10,343 nucleotides of DNA, taken from Deltaproteobacteria bacterium (GTDB lineage Bacteria > Desulfobacterota > GWC2-55-46 > JAUVFY01). The stretch covers positions 1 through 10,343 of the forward strand of contig JAUVFY010000036.1 in the NCBI GenBank assembly GCA_030594025.1, in the 5' to 3' direction. Every line of letters starts with the position of its first letter. Within the stretch, counting starts at the first letter, position 1. Both the position numbers and the translations under genes were made by a program. The notes under the pieces are model-generated. The model was not told the origin of the DNA and made no database searches. It saw nothing but the letters and a program-made list of their open reading frames with translations. This document shows positions 1 through 6,595 of the stretch, piece by piece.

Positions 1-84
1 GAGAGAGGGATTCGAACCCTCGGTACACGATTAATGTACTCACGATTTCCAGTCGTGCCCCTTCGGCCGCTCGGGCATCTCTCC
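1..84 (-). tRNA. tRNA-Ser (anticodon GGA), 3' end cut by window edge
   Basis: Read on the minus strand the gene begins GGAGAGAT at 84, with a D-arm of the GCCCGAGCGG type. The anticodon stem CACGA/TCGTG encloses the loop CTGGAAA, giving anticodon GGA, which reads UCC and UCU serine codons. A long variable arm (GTACA/TGTAC) follows, as expected of a class II serine tRNA. The T-arm GAGGG TTCGAAT CCCTC is intact. The 5' acceptor strand GGAGAGA pairs with TCTC visible at the edge. By comparison with the neighbouring tRNA, about seven bases including CCA lie outside the window. Confidence 0.96.
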
Positions 85-127
85 GCGGGAAATCCCCTTT
101 TTAATTTTTTAATCTTTTAATTAAGTC

Positions 128-218
128 TGGCGGAGAGAGAGGGATTCGAACCCCCGGTTCCGTAAAACGGAACAGCTGATTTCGAGTCAGCCCCCTTCGT
201 CCGCTCGGGCATCTCTCC
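128..218 (-). tRNA. tRNA-Ser (anticodon CGA)
   Basis: A complete class II tRNA with its CCA encoded (128-130 on the plus strand is TGG). The acceptor strands GGAGAGA and TCTCTCC pair fully, with discriminator G. The anticodon stem GCTGA/TCAGC holds the loop CTCGAAA, so the anticodon is CGA, reading UCG. The variable arm is TTCCG/CGGAA with a TTTTA loop. It starts 11 bases after the stop codon of the lipoprotein gene and ends 43 bases before the next serine tRNA. I see no separate promoter, so the pair may be processed from a longer transcript. The two tRNAs share acceptor, D-arm start and T-arm sequence, which suggests an old tandem duplication. Confidence 0.97.
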
Positions 219-229
219 GTTTTGAGTTT

Positions 230-799
230 TTAACCGCTCGGAATCGGCTCAACGAGCGTTAGCTGGAACCTTTCGTGCCCGTAGGAGTTGAAGTCCGGGA
301 AGGCCTTGAAGATCCACCCCTTTGCAACGCTCTTGTCACCTTCAAAGAGCTCGACCATTATTGCGACGTTTTTGGGCTCGTTGGACCTTGAGCCGATGTG
401 GTCAGCGAACATGGCATAGTCAGGAACTAAAGCCTCCACCTTAAGCTTAAAGCCCGTGTCCTTGAGGGCCATGGTTCCACCGACCTCCATCGTGAGGACC
501 TGACTCGTCTGGGACGAGACATCCATGACCTCGAGCTTCACTTCCTTCCACGTGGCCTTTACCTCTTCGGAAATCCTTACTTCCTTTGTGCTCCCGGTAG
601 AGGGGTGTTTCCCGGTCGTGAGCTCTTCGACGGATTTCGATACCATCGGGTGGCCAGCGGGCAGTTCCTCGCCCGCCTCCTTTACTTCGGTAGCCGGACC
701 CACTTCCACTACTTCGATTGTCTCGGTCTCTTCCCTGCCGCACGCTGAAACAAATAAAACCAGAACCGCCCCTATTATAAGAGCTTCTCTCATGCCCAT
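230..799 (-). CDS. DUF2155-like lipoprotein
   Basis: A 189-residue predicted lipoprotein. Residues 1-19 form a signal peptide with a hydrophobic core, followed by lipobox VSAC with the lipidated cysteine at residue 20. An acidic, glutamate-rich linker follows (about 21-65). The C-terminal half (about 85-185) resembles DUF2155 as I know it: a GGTMALKDTGFKLKVEAL strand region, then VELFEGDKSVAKGWIFKAFP and a closing YGHERFQLTLVEP. DUF2155 has no established biochemical function that I know of. The start is ATG at 799, with AAGGAGG about 13 bases upstream; a second ATG two codons later would also give a signal peptide. The gene follows the HExxH peptidase gene after about 112 bases, separated by a weak stem-loop, and precedes the serine tRNAs. 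The lipoprotein call is solid and the domain call is moderate. Confidence 0.82.
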   Translation of the reverse strand: MGMREALIIGAVLVLFVSACGREETETIEVVEVGPATEVKEAGEELPAGHPMVSKSVEELTTGKHPSTGSTKEVRISEEVKATWKEVKLEVMDVSSQTSQVLTMEVGGTMALKDTGFKLKVEALVPDYAMFADHIGSRSNEPKNVAIMVELFEGDKSVAKGWIFKAFPDFNSYGHERFQLTLVEPIPSG

Positions 800-880
800 A
801 ATTAGTTGGCAACCTCCTTAAGTTTATCGATAAATGTTAACACCTGGAACAGATTTTTGAAAGGGAAATCTTCGTTCAGA

Positions 881-913
881 AAGAGCCCCCTCGTTTTTTA
901 AAAGACGGCTCTT
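881..913 (-). terminator. Possible weak stem-loop terminator after the peptidase gene
   Basis: On the minus strand AAGAGCC pairs with GGCTCTT across a 19-base loop, and the stem overlaps the TAA stop of the upstream gene. Only a short, interrupted T stretch follows (TCTG), so termination would be inefficient at best. It separates the peptidase gene from the lipoprotein gene. Confidence 0.35.
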
Positions 914-2417
914 AGCGCCTCAACGAAGTGAGCCAGCTCTCCTCGAGCACGTCGTAAGGGATATAGATGGCCGAAGAGATCGCCTCGTCTAAACCATAAC
1001 CCTCTGAGAGGCCCTCGAGTATTGTCTTTACCGAGAAGGGGCCGAATTCGTTTATTATATACTCGGTTGCCGAAAGGCTCAAGGCGTAGGCACTGGCCAC
1101 GTCATTGTCCATAAGGCGCATGAAAGAGCCCTCAAGGGCCCTCAGGGAAACCTTCCGGGTACTTACGGAGTCTTTGATTATACGCTCATAGGATGAGGCC
1201 CTTTTGCCCTCCTCGTACTGGGCTATTCCCTCGTTTAGCCATACAGGAGCGTTCCCGCCGGATAGCCTGTGGACAACGGCATGGGTGTACTCGTGAAAGA
1301 TCACCTTTTCGAGCACGTCGGTCCTCTCTGTTATGCCGCCGGCTGGTATCTTTATGCGGCCGTCGTAGAGTGCTCCAACCCAGGTGGGGCTCCGGGTTGT
1401 ATCACGGAACTCCTCGCTGGAATACAGAACGGCCCCAACCGTCTCATCGGGATAATAACCGAGGTCCGCTCCGACCTTGAAGTAAGCCTCCTCCAGGAGT
1501 ATCGCTATTACGTTTCCCGTCACCGAGTTCACCCCGCCCTCGAACCTTACGACGAAATGGCTCCCCTCCCTGGTTCTAAACCCGGCCTCCACCTCGTTTT
1601 CGCCGCGGAGCCTTCGAAGGGCCTGTTTGATACCTTTGTCCCCGGGGTCAATGGCCAGGCCCCTTTCAAAATAACCTATGGCCTCGTCAAGCTCCCCGCT
1701 ACGGTAATGTTGGTCGCCAAGGTTCGAGTAAATGCTTTTAAGAAGCCCCTTGGCCTCCGGGTCTGTTTTAATTTCCTCAAGGGCCGCGGCCGCACCCTCG
1801 AGGTCGTCTTGTTTCAGCCTTGCATAAGCCAACCATTTATAAAAGGTCGGGTTCTTTTCAAGCCCTATGGCTTCTGTAAAGTGTCGGCCAGCACCGGAGA
1901 AGTCTTCATCCTTATACTCCTGCAATGCCATAGAGGCCAGGCTGTGGGCGAGATTGTGCTTGAGGATTTCATCGTCCGGCGAGTCAGTGAGGGCCTCTCC
2001 GAAAAGACGTACAGCTTCGGGCCAGTCGCCATCGTTGAAGGCCCTTACCGCCTCGTTGGCGGTGGTTGTACCCTCTTCGTAAACTTCGGGGACTTTTATC
2101 TCAGGCTTGTAAGGCAGGGCTTCGGAAAAGACAGGGCCCTGTGGCGTTTCCTTCACTTCCAGGGGCGTAAACTCAGGGGCCTTTTCTTCATCGACCCGGG
2201 GGCTTCGTGTGTGAATGTAATATACAGTGCCTGATATGAGGGAAAGTATTACGAGGGTACTTAAAAAAGCTGTTATGGAGCTTTTTTTCTCGGGTGGGCG
2301 GGACCTTCTACGAGGCCCCGTAGTGACTTTGCCGGATGGGGAGGCCGGGTCGGCTCCGCACCTGGGACAGACCCTGGTGCCGTCGGGCAGGTTCGCCCAG
2401 CACGTTCTACAAAACAT
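912..2417 (-). CDS. Membrane-anchored zinc-ribbon, TPR and MA-type (HExxH) metallopeptidase
   Basis: A 501-residue multidomain protein. Residues 3-20 form a zinc ribbon (Cys3, Cys6, Cys17, Cys20). One transmembrane helix spans about 47-68, which would put the ribbon in the cytoplasm and the rest in the periplasm. TPR-like helical repeats occupy about 118-270, for example the segment from ALTDSPDDEILKHNLAHSL and later GDQHYRSGELDEAIGYFERG. The C-terminal domain (about 285-440) carries HEYTH at 375-379 and the downstream glutamate in WLNEG at 396, the zinc-binding pattern of gluzincin peptidases of the MA clan (peptidase_MA-like). All catalytic residues look intact, so an active peptidase is likely; its substrate cannot be read from the sequence. 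The ATG overlaps the TGA of the GAF gene by one base (TGATG), implying translational coupling. No signal peptide other than the internal helix is seen. Confidence 0.88.
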   Translation of the reverse strand: MFCRTCWANLPDGTRVCPRCGADPASPSGKVTTGPRRRSRPPEKKSSITAFLSTLVILSLISGTVYYIHTRSPRVDEEKAPEFTPLEVKETPQGPVFSEALPYKPEIKVPEVYEEGTTTANEAVRAFNDGDWPEAVRLFGEALTDSPDDEILKHNLAHSLASMALQEYKDEDFSGAGRHFTEAIGLEKNPTFYKWLAYARLKQDDLEGAAAALEEIKTDPEAKGLLKSIYSNLGDQHYRSGELDEAIGYFERGLAIDPGDKGIKQALRRLRGENEVEAGFRTREGSHFVVRFEGGVNSVTGNVIAILLEEAYFKVGADLGYYPDETVGAVLYSSEEFRDTTRSPTWVGALYDGRIKIPAGGITERTDVLEKVIFHEYTHAVVHRLSGGNAPVWLNEGIAQYEEGKRASSYERIIKDSVSTRKVSLRALEGSFMRLMDNDVASAYALSLSATEYIINEFGPFSVKTILEGLSEGYGLDEAISSAIYIPYDVLEESWLTSLRR

Positions 2418-3130
2418 CAGGACCTCTTTCTCATCTTTACCGCTCCGAGTATCAGGTTTGCAACTACAGAGACGAAATATATCTCGTCTTCTTTAAACTC
2501 TCTCAGCTCAACGGTCTGCGCGTTGAGGACCCCGAAGGGCTCTTCACCGGAGAATATGGGGTACGAGTACATGGTCTTTATCCTGTACTGCTCCTCTTTT
2601 GTCTCCGGGAAGTACCTGTAACGGGGGTCCTTGGAGATATCGGGAACGAGCATGGGCTTTTTTTCCTTAACGGCGGTGCCCGTTATCCCCTCTCCTATCT
2701 TGAGCTTTGCCTTTCCCACGGCATTCTGTGAGAGGCCGTACGTGCCCCTTAAGACCAGGTATTCACCGTCCCACAGGTATATGGAGCAGATGTCCACCCC
2801 GAGCCTCCTGGCGGTCTTTTCGGTTATGCTTTTTAAAATATCTTCGAGGTCATAGTCCGAAGAGGCGAGCATACTGATCTCTTCCAGGCTTATTATCTCC
2901 ATCCTCTCCCTGTCGGCCCTCTGGTGCTCGAAGTAAAACTCGCCAGTTTCATCGAACTTGAGCGGCATAAGGCTCTCTCGAGAGTAGTGCGGGTTTATGG
3001 CCTTGCTCGCAGAGGGTGACGGCCTGTACTCGGAGAATCCACACTGGCAGTAGAACTTTACCTTGAAGTCGTCTATGCGACTTGATTGCATCTTTCTGCC
3101 GCATTTTCTGCATCTTATAACCGGTCCCAT
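2417..3130 (-). CDS. Zinc-ribbon GAF-domain protein
   Basis: A 237-residue soluble protein. An N-terminal zinc-binding module has Cys7, Cys10, Cys28 and Cys30. A linker with predicted helical character (about 60-90) leads into a GAF domain (about 84-228). The GAF core includes SIYLWDGEYLVLRGTYGLS, KLKIGEGITGTAVKEKKPM and SYPIFSGEEPFGVLNAQT, which most resembles the GAF domain found at the N-terminus of PtsP-type proteins. There is no kinase, cyclase or DNA-binding output domain, so any sensing would have to act through a partner. The ligand is unknown. AGAAGG lies just upstream of the ATG at 3130. The stop overlaps the start of the zinc-ribbon peptidase gene, and the gene begins 22 bases after the restored end of rodZ. 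Confidence 0.85.
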   Translation of the reverse strand: MGPVIRCRKCGRKMQSSRIDDFKVKFYCQCGFSEYRPSPSASKAINPHYSRESLMPLKFDETGEFYFEHQRADRERMEIISLEEISMLASSDYDLEDILKSITEKTARRLGVDICSIYLWDGEYLVLRGTYGLSQNAVGKAKLKIGEGITGTAVKEKKPMLVPDISKDPRYRYFPETKEEQYRIKTMYSYPIFSGEEPFGVLNAQTVELREFKEDEIYFVSVVANLILGAVKMRKRS

Positions 3131-3152
3131 TGGATCTTCCTTCTGGATTTTT

Positions 3153-3886
3153 TTAACCGTTATCGGGGTGAGGGAGCCTGAGCCTTACGACTTCGTTTTT
3201 TTTGCCGGGGGTGCCGAGATCTTCTCCGTCAAAGGTAAGTTCCACGCCACCGCCGTTTCCAATTAGCAAAAAAAAACCCTTGAGGCCTCCCAGCTAATAC
3301 TGTCCCCCTCATCCAAAAGCACCTCAAAGGGGTTGCCGTCGTCTATTACCACCCTTATCCAGGTAACCTCTCTGGCGTTAACCGCAAGGGTGTGGATCTT
3401 TTCCAGGGCTTCTACGGTGGTACCGGCCGAAGGTAATTTATCCTTCTTCTCTTCGGCCGCAGGCTCAACAGGCGGTGCGGTGGCTACCTCTTCCGATTTA
3501 ACCAGTTCCCTTACCGGCTCCCTTAAGAAGACGAAGTACATAACGACCGTCAATACCCCTATGGTTAAGAGAAAGACCACGAGTGCATTGGATGACAGCC
3601 AGGACTCAAGCTCAGTGCCCTCTCGCTTGACCTCTTTTGCCTTGTTAAGGGTCTCTTTGAGATAGATCTCGAAACGGAGCACAGCGTCGTTTCCGTCAAG
3701 GCCCAGACAGTTGCAATATGCTTTTATGAAACCCTTTACGTAGGTGGGGTGGGGCAGCAGTTCGTATTCGTCCCTTTCGAGCGCCTCGAGGAGCTTCAAG
3801 CTCACCTTTATATCTTCGGCAAGGTCTTTCAGGGAAACACCCCGAAGTACCCGCTCCCTTTTGAGATATTCGCCGGGACTTTCCAT
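3153..3886 (-). CDS. rodZ: RodZ-like HTH membrane protein, reading frame broken at a T9 run
   Basis: A RodZ-type cytoskeletal adaptor. A cytoplasmic helix-turn-helix of the HTH_25 kind lies at about 5-75 (GEYLKRERVLRGVSLKDLAE). One transmembrane helix spans about 100-121, followed by a proline/glutamate-rich linker (about 135-155) and a periplasmic domain from about 162. In RodZ the HTH binds MreB and supports rod shape. Read straight, the frame stops at 3263 (207 residues, ending RVFFC), in the middle of the C-terminal domain. A one-base shift at the run of nine T (3268-3276) continues as LLIGNGGGVELTFDGEDLG and on to NEVVRLRLP, a textbook RodZ C-terminal (DUF4115) ending, with a TAA at 3153-3155. 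The restored protein has 244 residues. The start at 3886 fits the family, though its ribosome binding site is weak. It follows the TPR lipoprotein gene by 12 bases. Whether the full-length form is made is unknown. Confidence 0.85.
3268..3276 (-). other. Homopolymer T9 frameshift or slippage site in rodZ
   Basis: On the minus strand the codons read AGG GTT TTT TTT TGC TAA. Counting one T twice, or ten T in the DNA, gives GTT TTT TTT TTG CTA ATT and joins the two halves of the RodZ C-terminal domain. The T TTT TTT arrangement is a possible -1 ribosomal slippery heptamer. A run of nine T is also long enough for transcriptional slippage, and it is a common place for sequencing error. Confidence 0.8.
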
Positions 3887-3898
3887 GCCTTTAAGGTC

Positions 3899-4654
3899 TT
3901 ATCTGATAAGTTCTATGTATTCTTTGGCCGACCGTGCCTTTTCGCTCCTAGGGGCAAGCTCCACGACCCTCTCAAAGGCCTTCAATGCACCGGCCTTGTC
4001 TTTTTTCCGCATTAGCAAGATGCCCAGGTTGTAGTGGGGCTCGGGAAAATCCGGAACGAGCTCTGCTGCGGTCTCGAAGGACTTTACGGCCTCGTCGGTC
4101 TCGCCCAGCTTGGTAAGGGTAAGACCCATGTTGTTGTATGCCATGGCGAACTTTGGATTGACCTCCACGGCCTTTTTGTAATGTAAAAGCGAGGTTCTGT
4201 ATTGACCCTTGTTATAGTAGGCCCAGCCGAGGTTGTTGTACGCCCATTCGGGTGTCCTGTAGAATATATCCCTGAGAGCAGCCTTGAAGTGGGGGATGGC
4301 AATGTCCCAGCTTTCAAGTTCCAGGTACACGGCCCCGAGGTTCATGTGGGCCTCGGAAAAAGCGGGCCTCAGTGTTACGGCCTTCCTCAAGTGAACGATA
4401 GCCTGGTCGTACATCTTCTTGCCCACAAAGTAAGTAAGGCCAAGAAGGCGCTGGTAGCGAGGATTTTTGGGATCCAGCTCGACCGCTTTTGTGAGCTCCT
4501 TAAGTGCCTCCATATAGTTGCCTTCGCTGAAGTACACCCGGCCGGTTCTATAGTGTATGGAGGCTTCTTCTTTTTTTCTCTCGGATGAAGAAGCCCCGCA
4601 AGAGACTGATAGAAGAACTACAAGAAGCAAGATGGCGGCTCTTTTTACATTCAT
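3899..4654 (-). CDS. TPR-repeat lipoprotein (PilF/PilW-like)
   Basis: A secreted TPR lipoprotein of about 251 residues. From the ATG at 4654 the N-terminus MNVKRAAILLLVVLLSVSC is a compact signal peptide with the likely lipidated cysteine at 19, although SVSC is a less than ideal lipobox. Five to six consecutive TPR units fill the remainder, for example EALKELTKAVELDPKNPRY, AHMNLGAVYLELESWDIA, AYNNLGWAYYNKGQYRT, AYNNMGLTLTKLGETDEA and HYNLGILLMRKKDKAGA. The layout matches type IV pilus pilotins (PilF/PilW) and other outer-membrane TPR lipoproteins. No pilus gene is nearby, so a pilus role is only a possibility. Upstream in-frame alternatives are ATG at 4666 and TTG at 4672. None has a clear ribosome binding site, so I chose the start with the best signal peptide. 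The gene lies between the PfkB kinase and rodZ, with short gaps on both sides. Confidence 0.83.
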   Translation of the reverse strand: MNVKRAAILLLVVLLSVSCGASSSERKKEEASIHYRTGRVYFSEGNYMEALKELTKAVELDPKNPRYQRLLGLTYFVGKKMYDQAIVHLRKAVTLRPAFSEAHMNLGAVYLELESWDIAIPHFKAALRDIFYRTPEWAYNNLGWAYYNKGQYRTSLLHYKKAVEVNPKFAMAYNNMGLTLTKLGETDEAVKSFETAAELVPDFPEPHYNLGILLMRKKDKAGALKAFERVVELAPRSEKARSAKEYIELIR

Positions 4655-4690
4655 TGGGTAATCCATATTCAAGTTAGTATTGAAATGATA

Positions 4691-5602
4691 TCATATGTCT
4701 TCAAAATGGGTCAACCGTTTAAACTCCTTGTACCTCGAGTGGATCTCGTCGAGGCTTAAACGGTGAAGTCTTTCGAGGCTGAAGGCCTCAACGTTGAACG
4801 AGGCCAGCACACTTCCGAATATCATGCCCTTTCGCAGGTTATCCTCTCCTGTGTCCCCTGTGTTTGCGAGGTAGCCCATGAGGCCGCCAGCAAAACTGTC
4901 CCCTGCCCCGGTGGGGTCGTATATCTCCTCAAGGGGGTAGGCGGGAGCGGAAAACACAGAAGAGGCGTTGAACATCAAGGCCCCGTACTCGCCCCGTTTT
5001 ACTATGAGGGTCGAGGGACCGCATTCGAGTATCGTCCGTGCCGCACCCACAAGGCTCGGCACCCCGGCAAACTCCCTCGCCTCCGTCTCGTTTATAACGA
5101 AAAGGTCGACGCGTTTTAAAAGCTCCCTCAGGGCCTCGGGCTTTCCCTCTATCCAGTAGTTCATCGTGTCGCAGGCAACGAACCTGGGACCCTTCACCTG
5201 TTCAAGGACCCTCAGTTGCAGTTCCGGGTCTATGTTGGCGAGGAAGACAAAGGGGCAGTCCCTGTAAGCCTGGGGTATGGTGGGGTTGAAATCGCTGAAT
5301 ACGTTAAGTTCCGTTTTAAGGGTGTGTGCCAGATTGAGGTCGTACTCATAACGGCCCCGCCAGCGGAAGGTCTTTCCTCCCGGGACCCTGTTAAGTCCCT
5401 CAAGGTCTATGCCCTTCTGGTTGAGCATCGAGACATGCTCTTCCGGGAAGTCCTCGCCCACCACCGCAACCAGCCCCACGTCGGCGAAAAAGCTGGCCGC
5501 GGTGGAAAAGTACGTGGCAGAGCCCCCTAGTACCTCCTCGGCCTTTCCGAAGGGGGTCTCAACGGAATCGAAGGCAACGGAACCGACTACGAGAATATTC
5601 AT
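4691..5602 (-). CDS. PfkB-family carbohydrate or nucleoside kinase
   Basis: A 303-residue member of the ribokinase/PfkB family, close to the usual length. The N-terminal substrate-side motif GGSATYFS lies at about 26-33. The C-terminal signature DPTGAGDSFAGG spans about 229-240, with the catalytic base Asp235 and the anion hole GAGD. NETEA (about 171-175) and the VKRGEYGA segment (about 201-208) are further family hallmarks. It transfers a phosphate from ATP to a sugar or nucleoside; the substrate cannot be fixed by inspection. The neighbour upstream is methylthioadenosine phosphorylase, so a ribose- or nucleoside-related substrate from that salvage route is a reasonable guess. AAGGAGG sits about six bases upstream of the ATG at 5602, a strong site. 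The 78-base gap from mtnP contains an 8-bp inverted repeat. Confidence 0.9.
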   Translation of the reverse strand: MNILVVGSVAFDSVETPFGKAEEVLGGSATYFSTAASFFADVGLVAVVGEDFPEEHVSMLNQKGIDLEGLNRVPGGKTFRWRGRYEYDLNLAHTLKTELNVFSDFNPTIPQAYRDCPFVFLANIDPELQLRVLEQVKGPRFVACDTMNYWIEGKPEALRELLKRVDLFVINETEAREFAGVPSLVGAARTILECGPSTLIVKRGEYGALMFNASSVFSAPAYPLEEIYDPTGAGDSFAGGLMGYLANTGDTGEDNLRKGMIFGSVLASFNVEAFSLERLHRLSLDEIHSRYKEFKRLTHFEDI

Positions 5603-5641
5603 AAGCCTCCTTAAATAAAACCGCTATTCGTGAACGTTATG

Positions 5642-5668
5642 CGTGTCCGCAAACGAACTACGGACACG
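5642..5668 (-). repeat. 8-bp inverted repeat between mtnP and the PfkB gene
   Basis: CGTGTCCG (5642-5649) and CGGACACG (5661-5668) are perfectly complementary around an 11-base loop. No T-run follows on the minus strand, so it does not look like an intrinsic terminator. It could be an RNA stability or processing hairpin or a protein-binding palindrome. Confidence 0.6.
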
Positions 5669-5680
5669 GACAACGGTCTT

Positions 5681-6541
5681 TTACAGGTACTTGCCTATGA
5701 GGAGTTCAAGGTCCTTTCTTGTCTTCTCAGGTATGGATGTCCTGTCCGTGACTATTGCGTATTCAAGGGCAGAGGCGCACTTGCATTGCCTGGGCCCCGT
5801 GATCTTCCCCACGGCGTTTTTGATGATATTTTTTGCCATGGATACGTTTTTTTTGAGTGTTGCGAGGATCATGTCCACGGTTACCGACTCCTCGGTCGCG
5901 TGCCAGCAGTCATAGTCAGTGGAAAGGGCGATCGTACCGTAACATATCTCGGCCTCCCTCGCGAGCTTCGCCTCGGGGATGTTGGTCATGCCTATTACGT
6001 CGACCCCGAGTTTCCTGTAGATTACGGACTCGGCCCGCGTTGAGAACTGGGGCCCCTGGATGCACATGTACGTGCCCCCCTTATGGACAGTGGCACCGGC
6101 CTCCTTTGCGGAGCTAAAAAGGACCTCGACCATGTCGGGGCAGACCGGGTCTGCAAACTCCACGTGCCCCACTATGCCGGAGCCGAAAAAGGTGCTTGAG
6201 CGTCCGTTCGTGCGGTCGAAGAACTGATCTGCAATGACGATATGCCCAGGCTCTATGTCCTCTCTCATGCTTCCCACGGCCGAGACTGATATGAGCCACT
6301 CGCACCCAAGCTTTTTCATCCCGTAGATGTTGGCCCTAAAGTTGATCTCCCCGGGCAGAAGCCTGTGGTCTCTACCGTGCCTGGGAAGAAAGACCATCCG
6401 GGTGTCCCCAAGCGTGCCGGTCGTGTACTCGTCCGAGGGCTCTCCGAAGGGGGTTAAAACCCGCACACGCTGAACGTCGGTAAGGCCCTCGATGTCGTAG
6501 AGCCCGCTTCCGCCAATAACGCCGATTGTTTTCTTGGCCAT
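5681..6541 (-). CDS. mtnP: S-methyl-5'-thioadenosine phosphorylase
   Basis: A cytoplasmic enzyme that splits 5'-methylthioadenosine with phosphate into adenine and 5-methylthioribose 1-phosphate, clearing the by-product of polyamine and related synthesis. The 286 residues match the usual family length. The motifs are in order: GVIGGSGLYDIEGL (7-20), TPFGEPS (30-36), the phosphate-binding PRHGRDH (53-59), QGPQFSTRAES (162-172), GMTNIPEAKLAREAE (184-198) and STDYDCWH (207-214). Two aspartates in the last motif (209, 211) are typical of adenine-specific enzymes, rather than the asparagine of inosine/guanosine phosphorylases. The start at 6541 has GGGAG about 12 bases upstream. It follows rlmN by 54 bases. 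No mtnA, mtnB or other methionine-salvage genes appear in the window, so the fate of the sugar phosphate is not shown. Confidence 0.95.
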   Translation of the reverse strand: MAKKTIGVIGGSGLYDIEGLTDVQRVRVLTPFGEPSDEYTTGTLGDTRMVFLPRHGRDHRLLPGEINFRANIYGMKKLGCEWLISVSAVGSMREDIEPGHIVIADQFFDRTNGRSSTFFGSGIVGHVEFADPVCPDMVEVLFSSAKEAGATVHKGGTYMCIQGPQFSTRAESVIYRKLGVDVIGMTNIPEAKLAREAEICYGTIALSTDYDCWHATEESVTVDMILATLKKNVSMAKNIIKNAVGKITGPRQCKCASALEYAIVTDRTSIPEKTRKDLELLIGKYL

Positions 6542-6595
6542 CTTAAATTAAAACTCCCGGGAAAATCAGTCTGGGTTTAACTGTAACTTTTATCA

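Noticed and set aside
1..218. tRNA-Ser pair as a phage or island attachment site
   Set aside because: No integrase, direct repeat of a tRNA end, or foreign-looking gene is present. The similarity between the two is explained by both being serine tRNAs.
1269..2234. A 321-codon open frame on the plus strand
   Set aside because: It is antisense to the zinc-ribbon peptidase gene, whose product has clear domains and catalytic residues. The plus-strand product shows no recognisable domain.
3263..3265. The premature stop in rodZ as another recoded codon
   Set aside because: It is TAA, not TGA, and the frame after it is not RodZ; only the shifted frame is.
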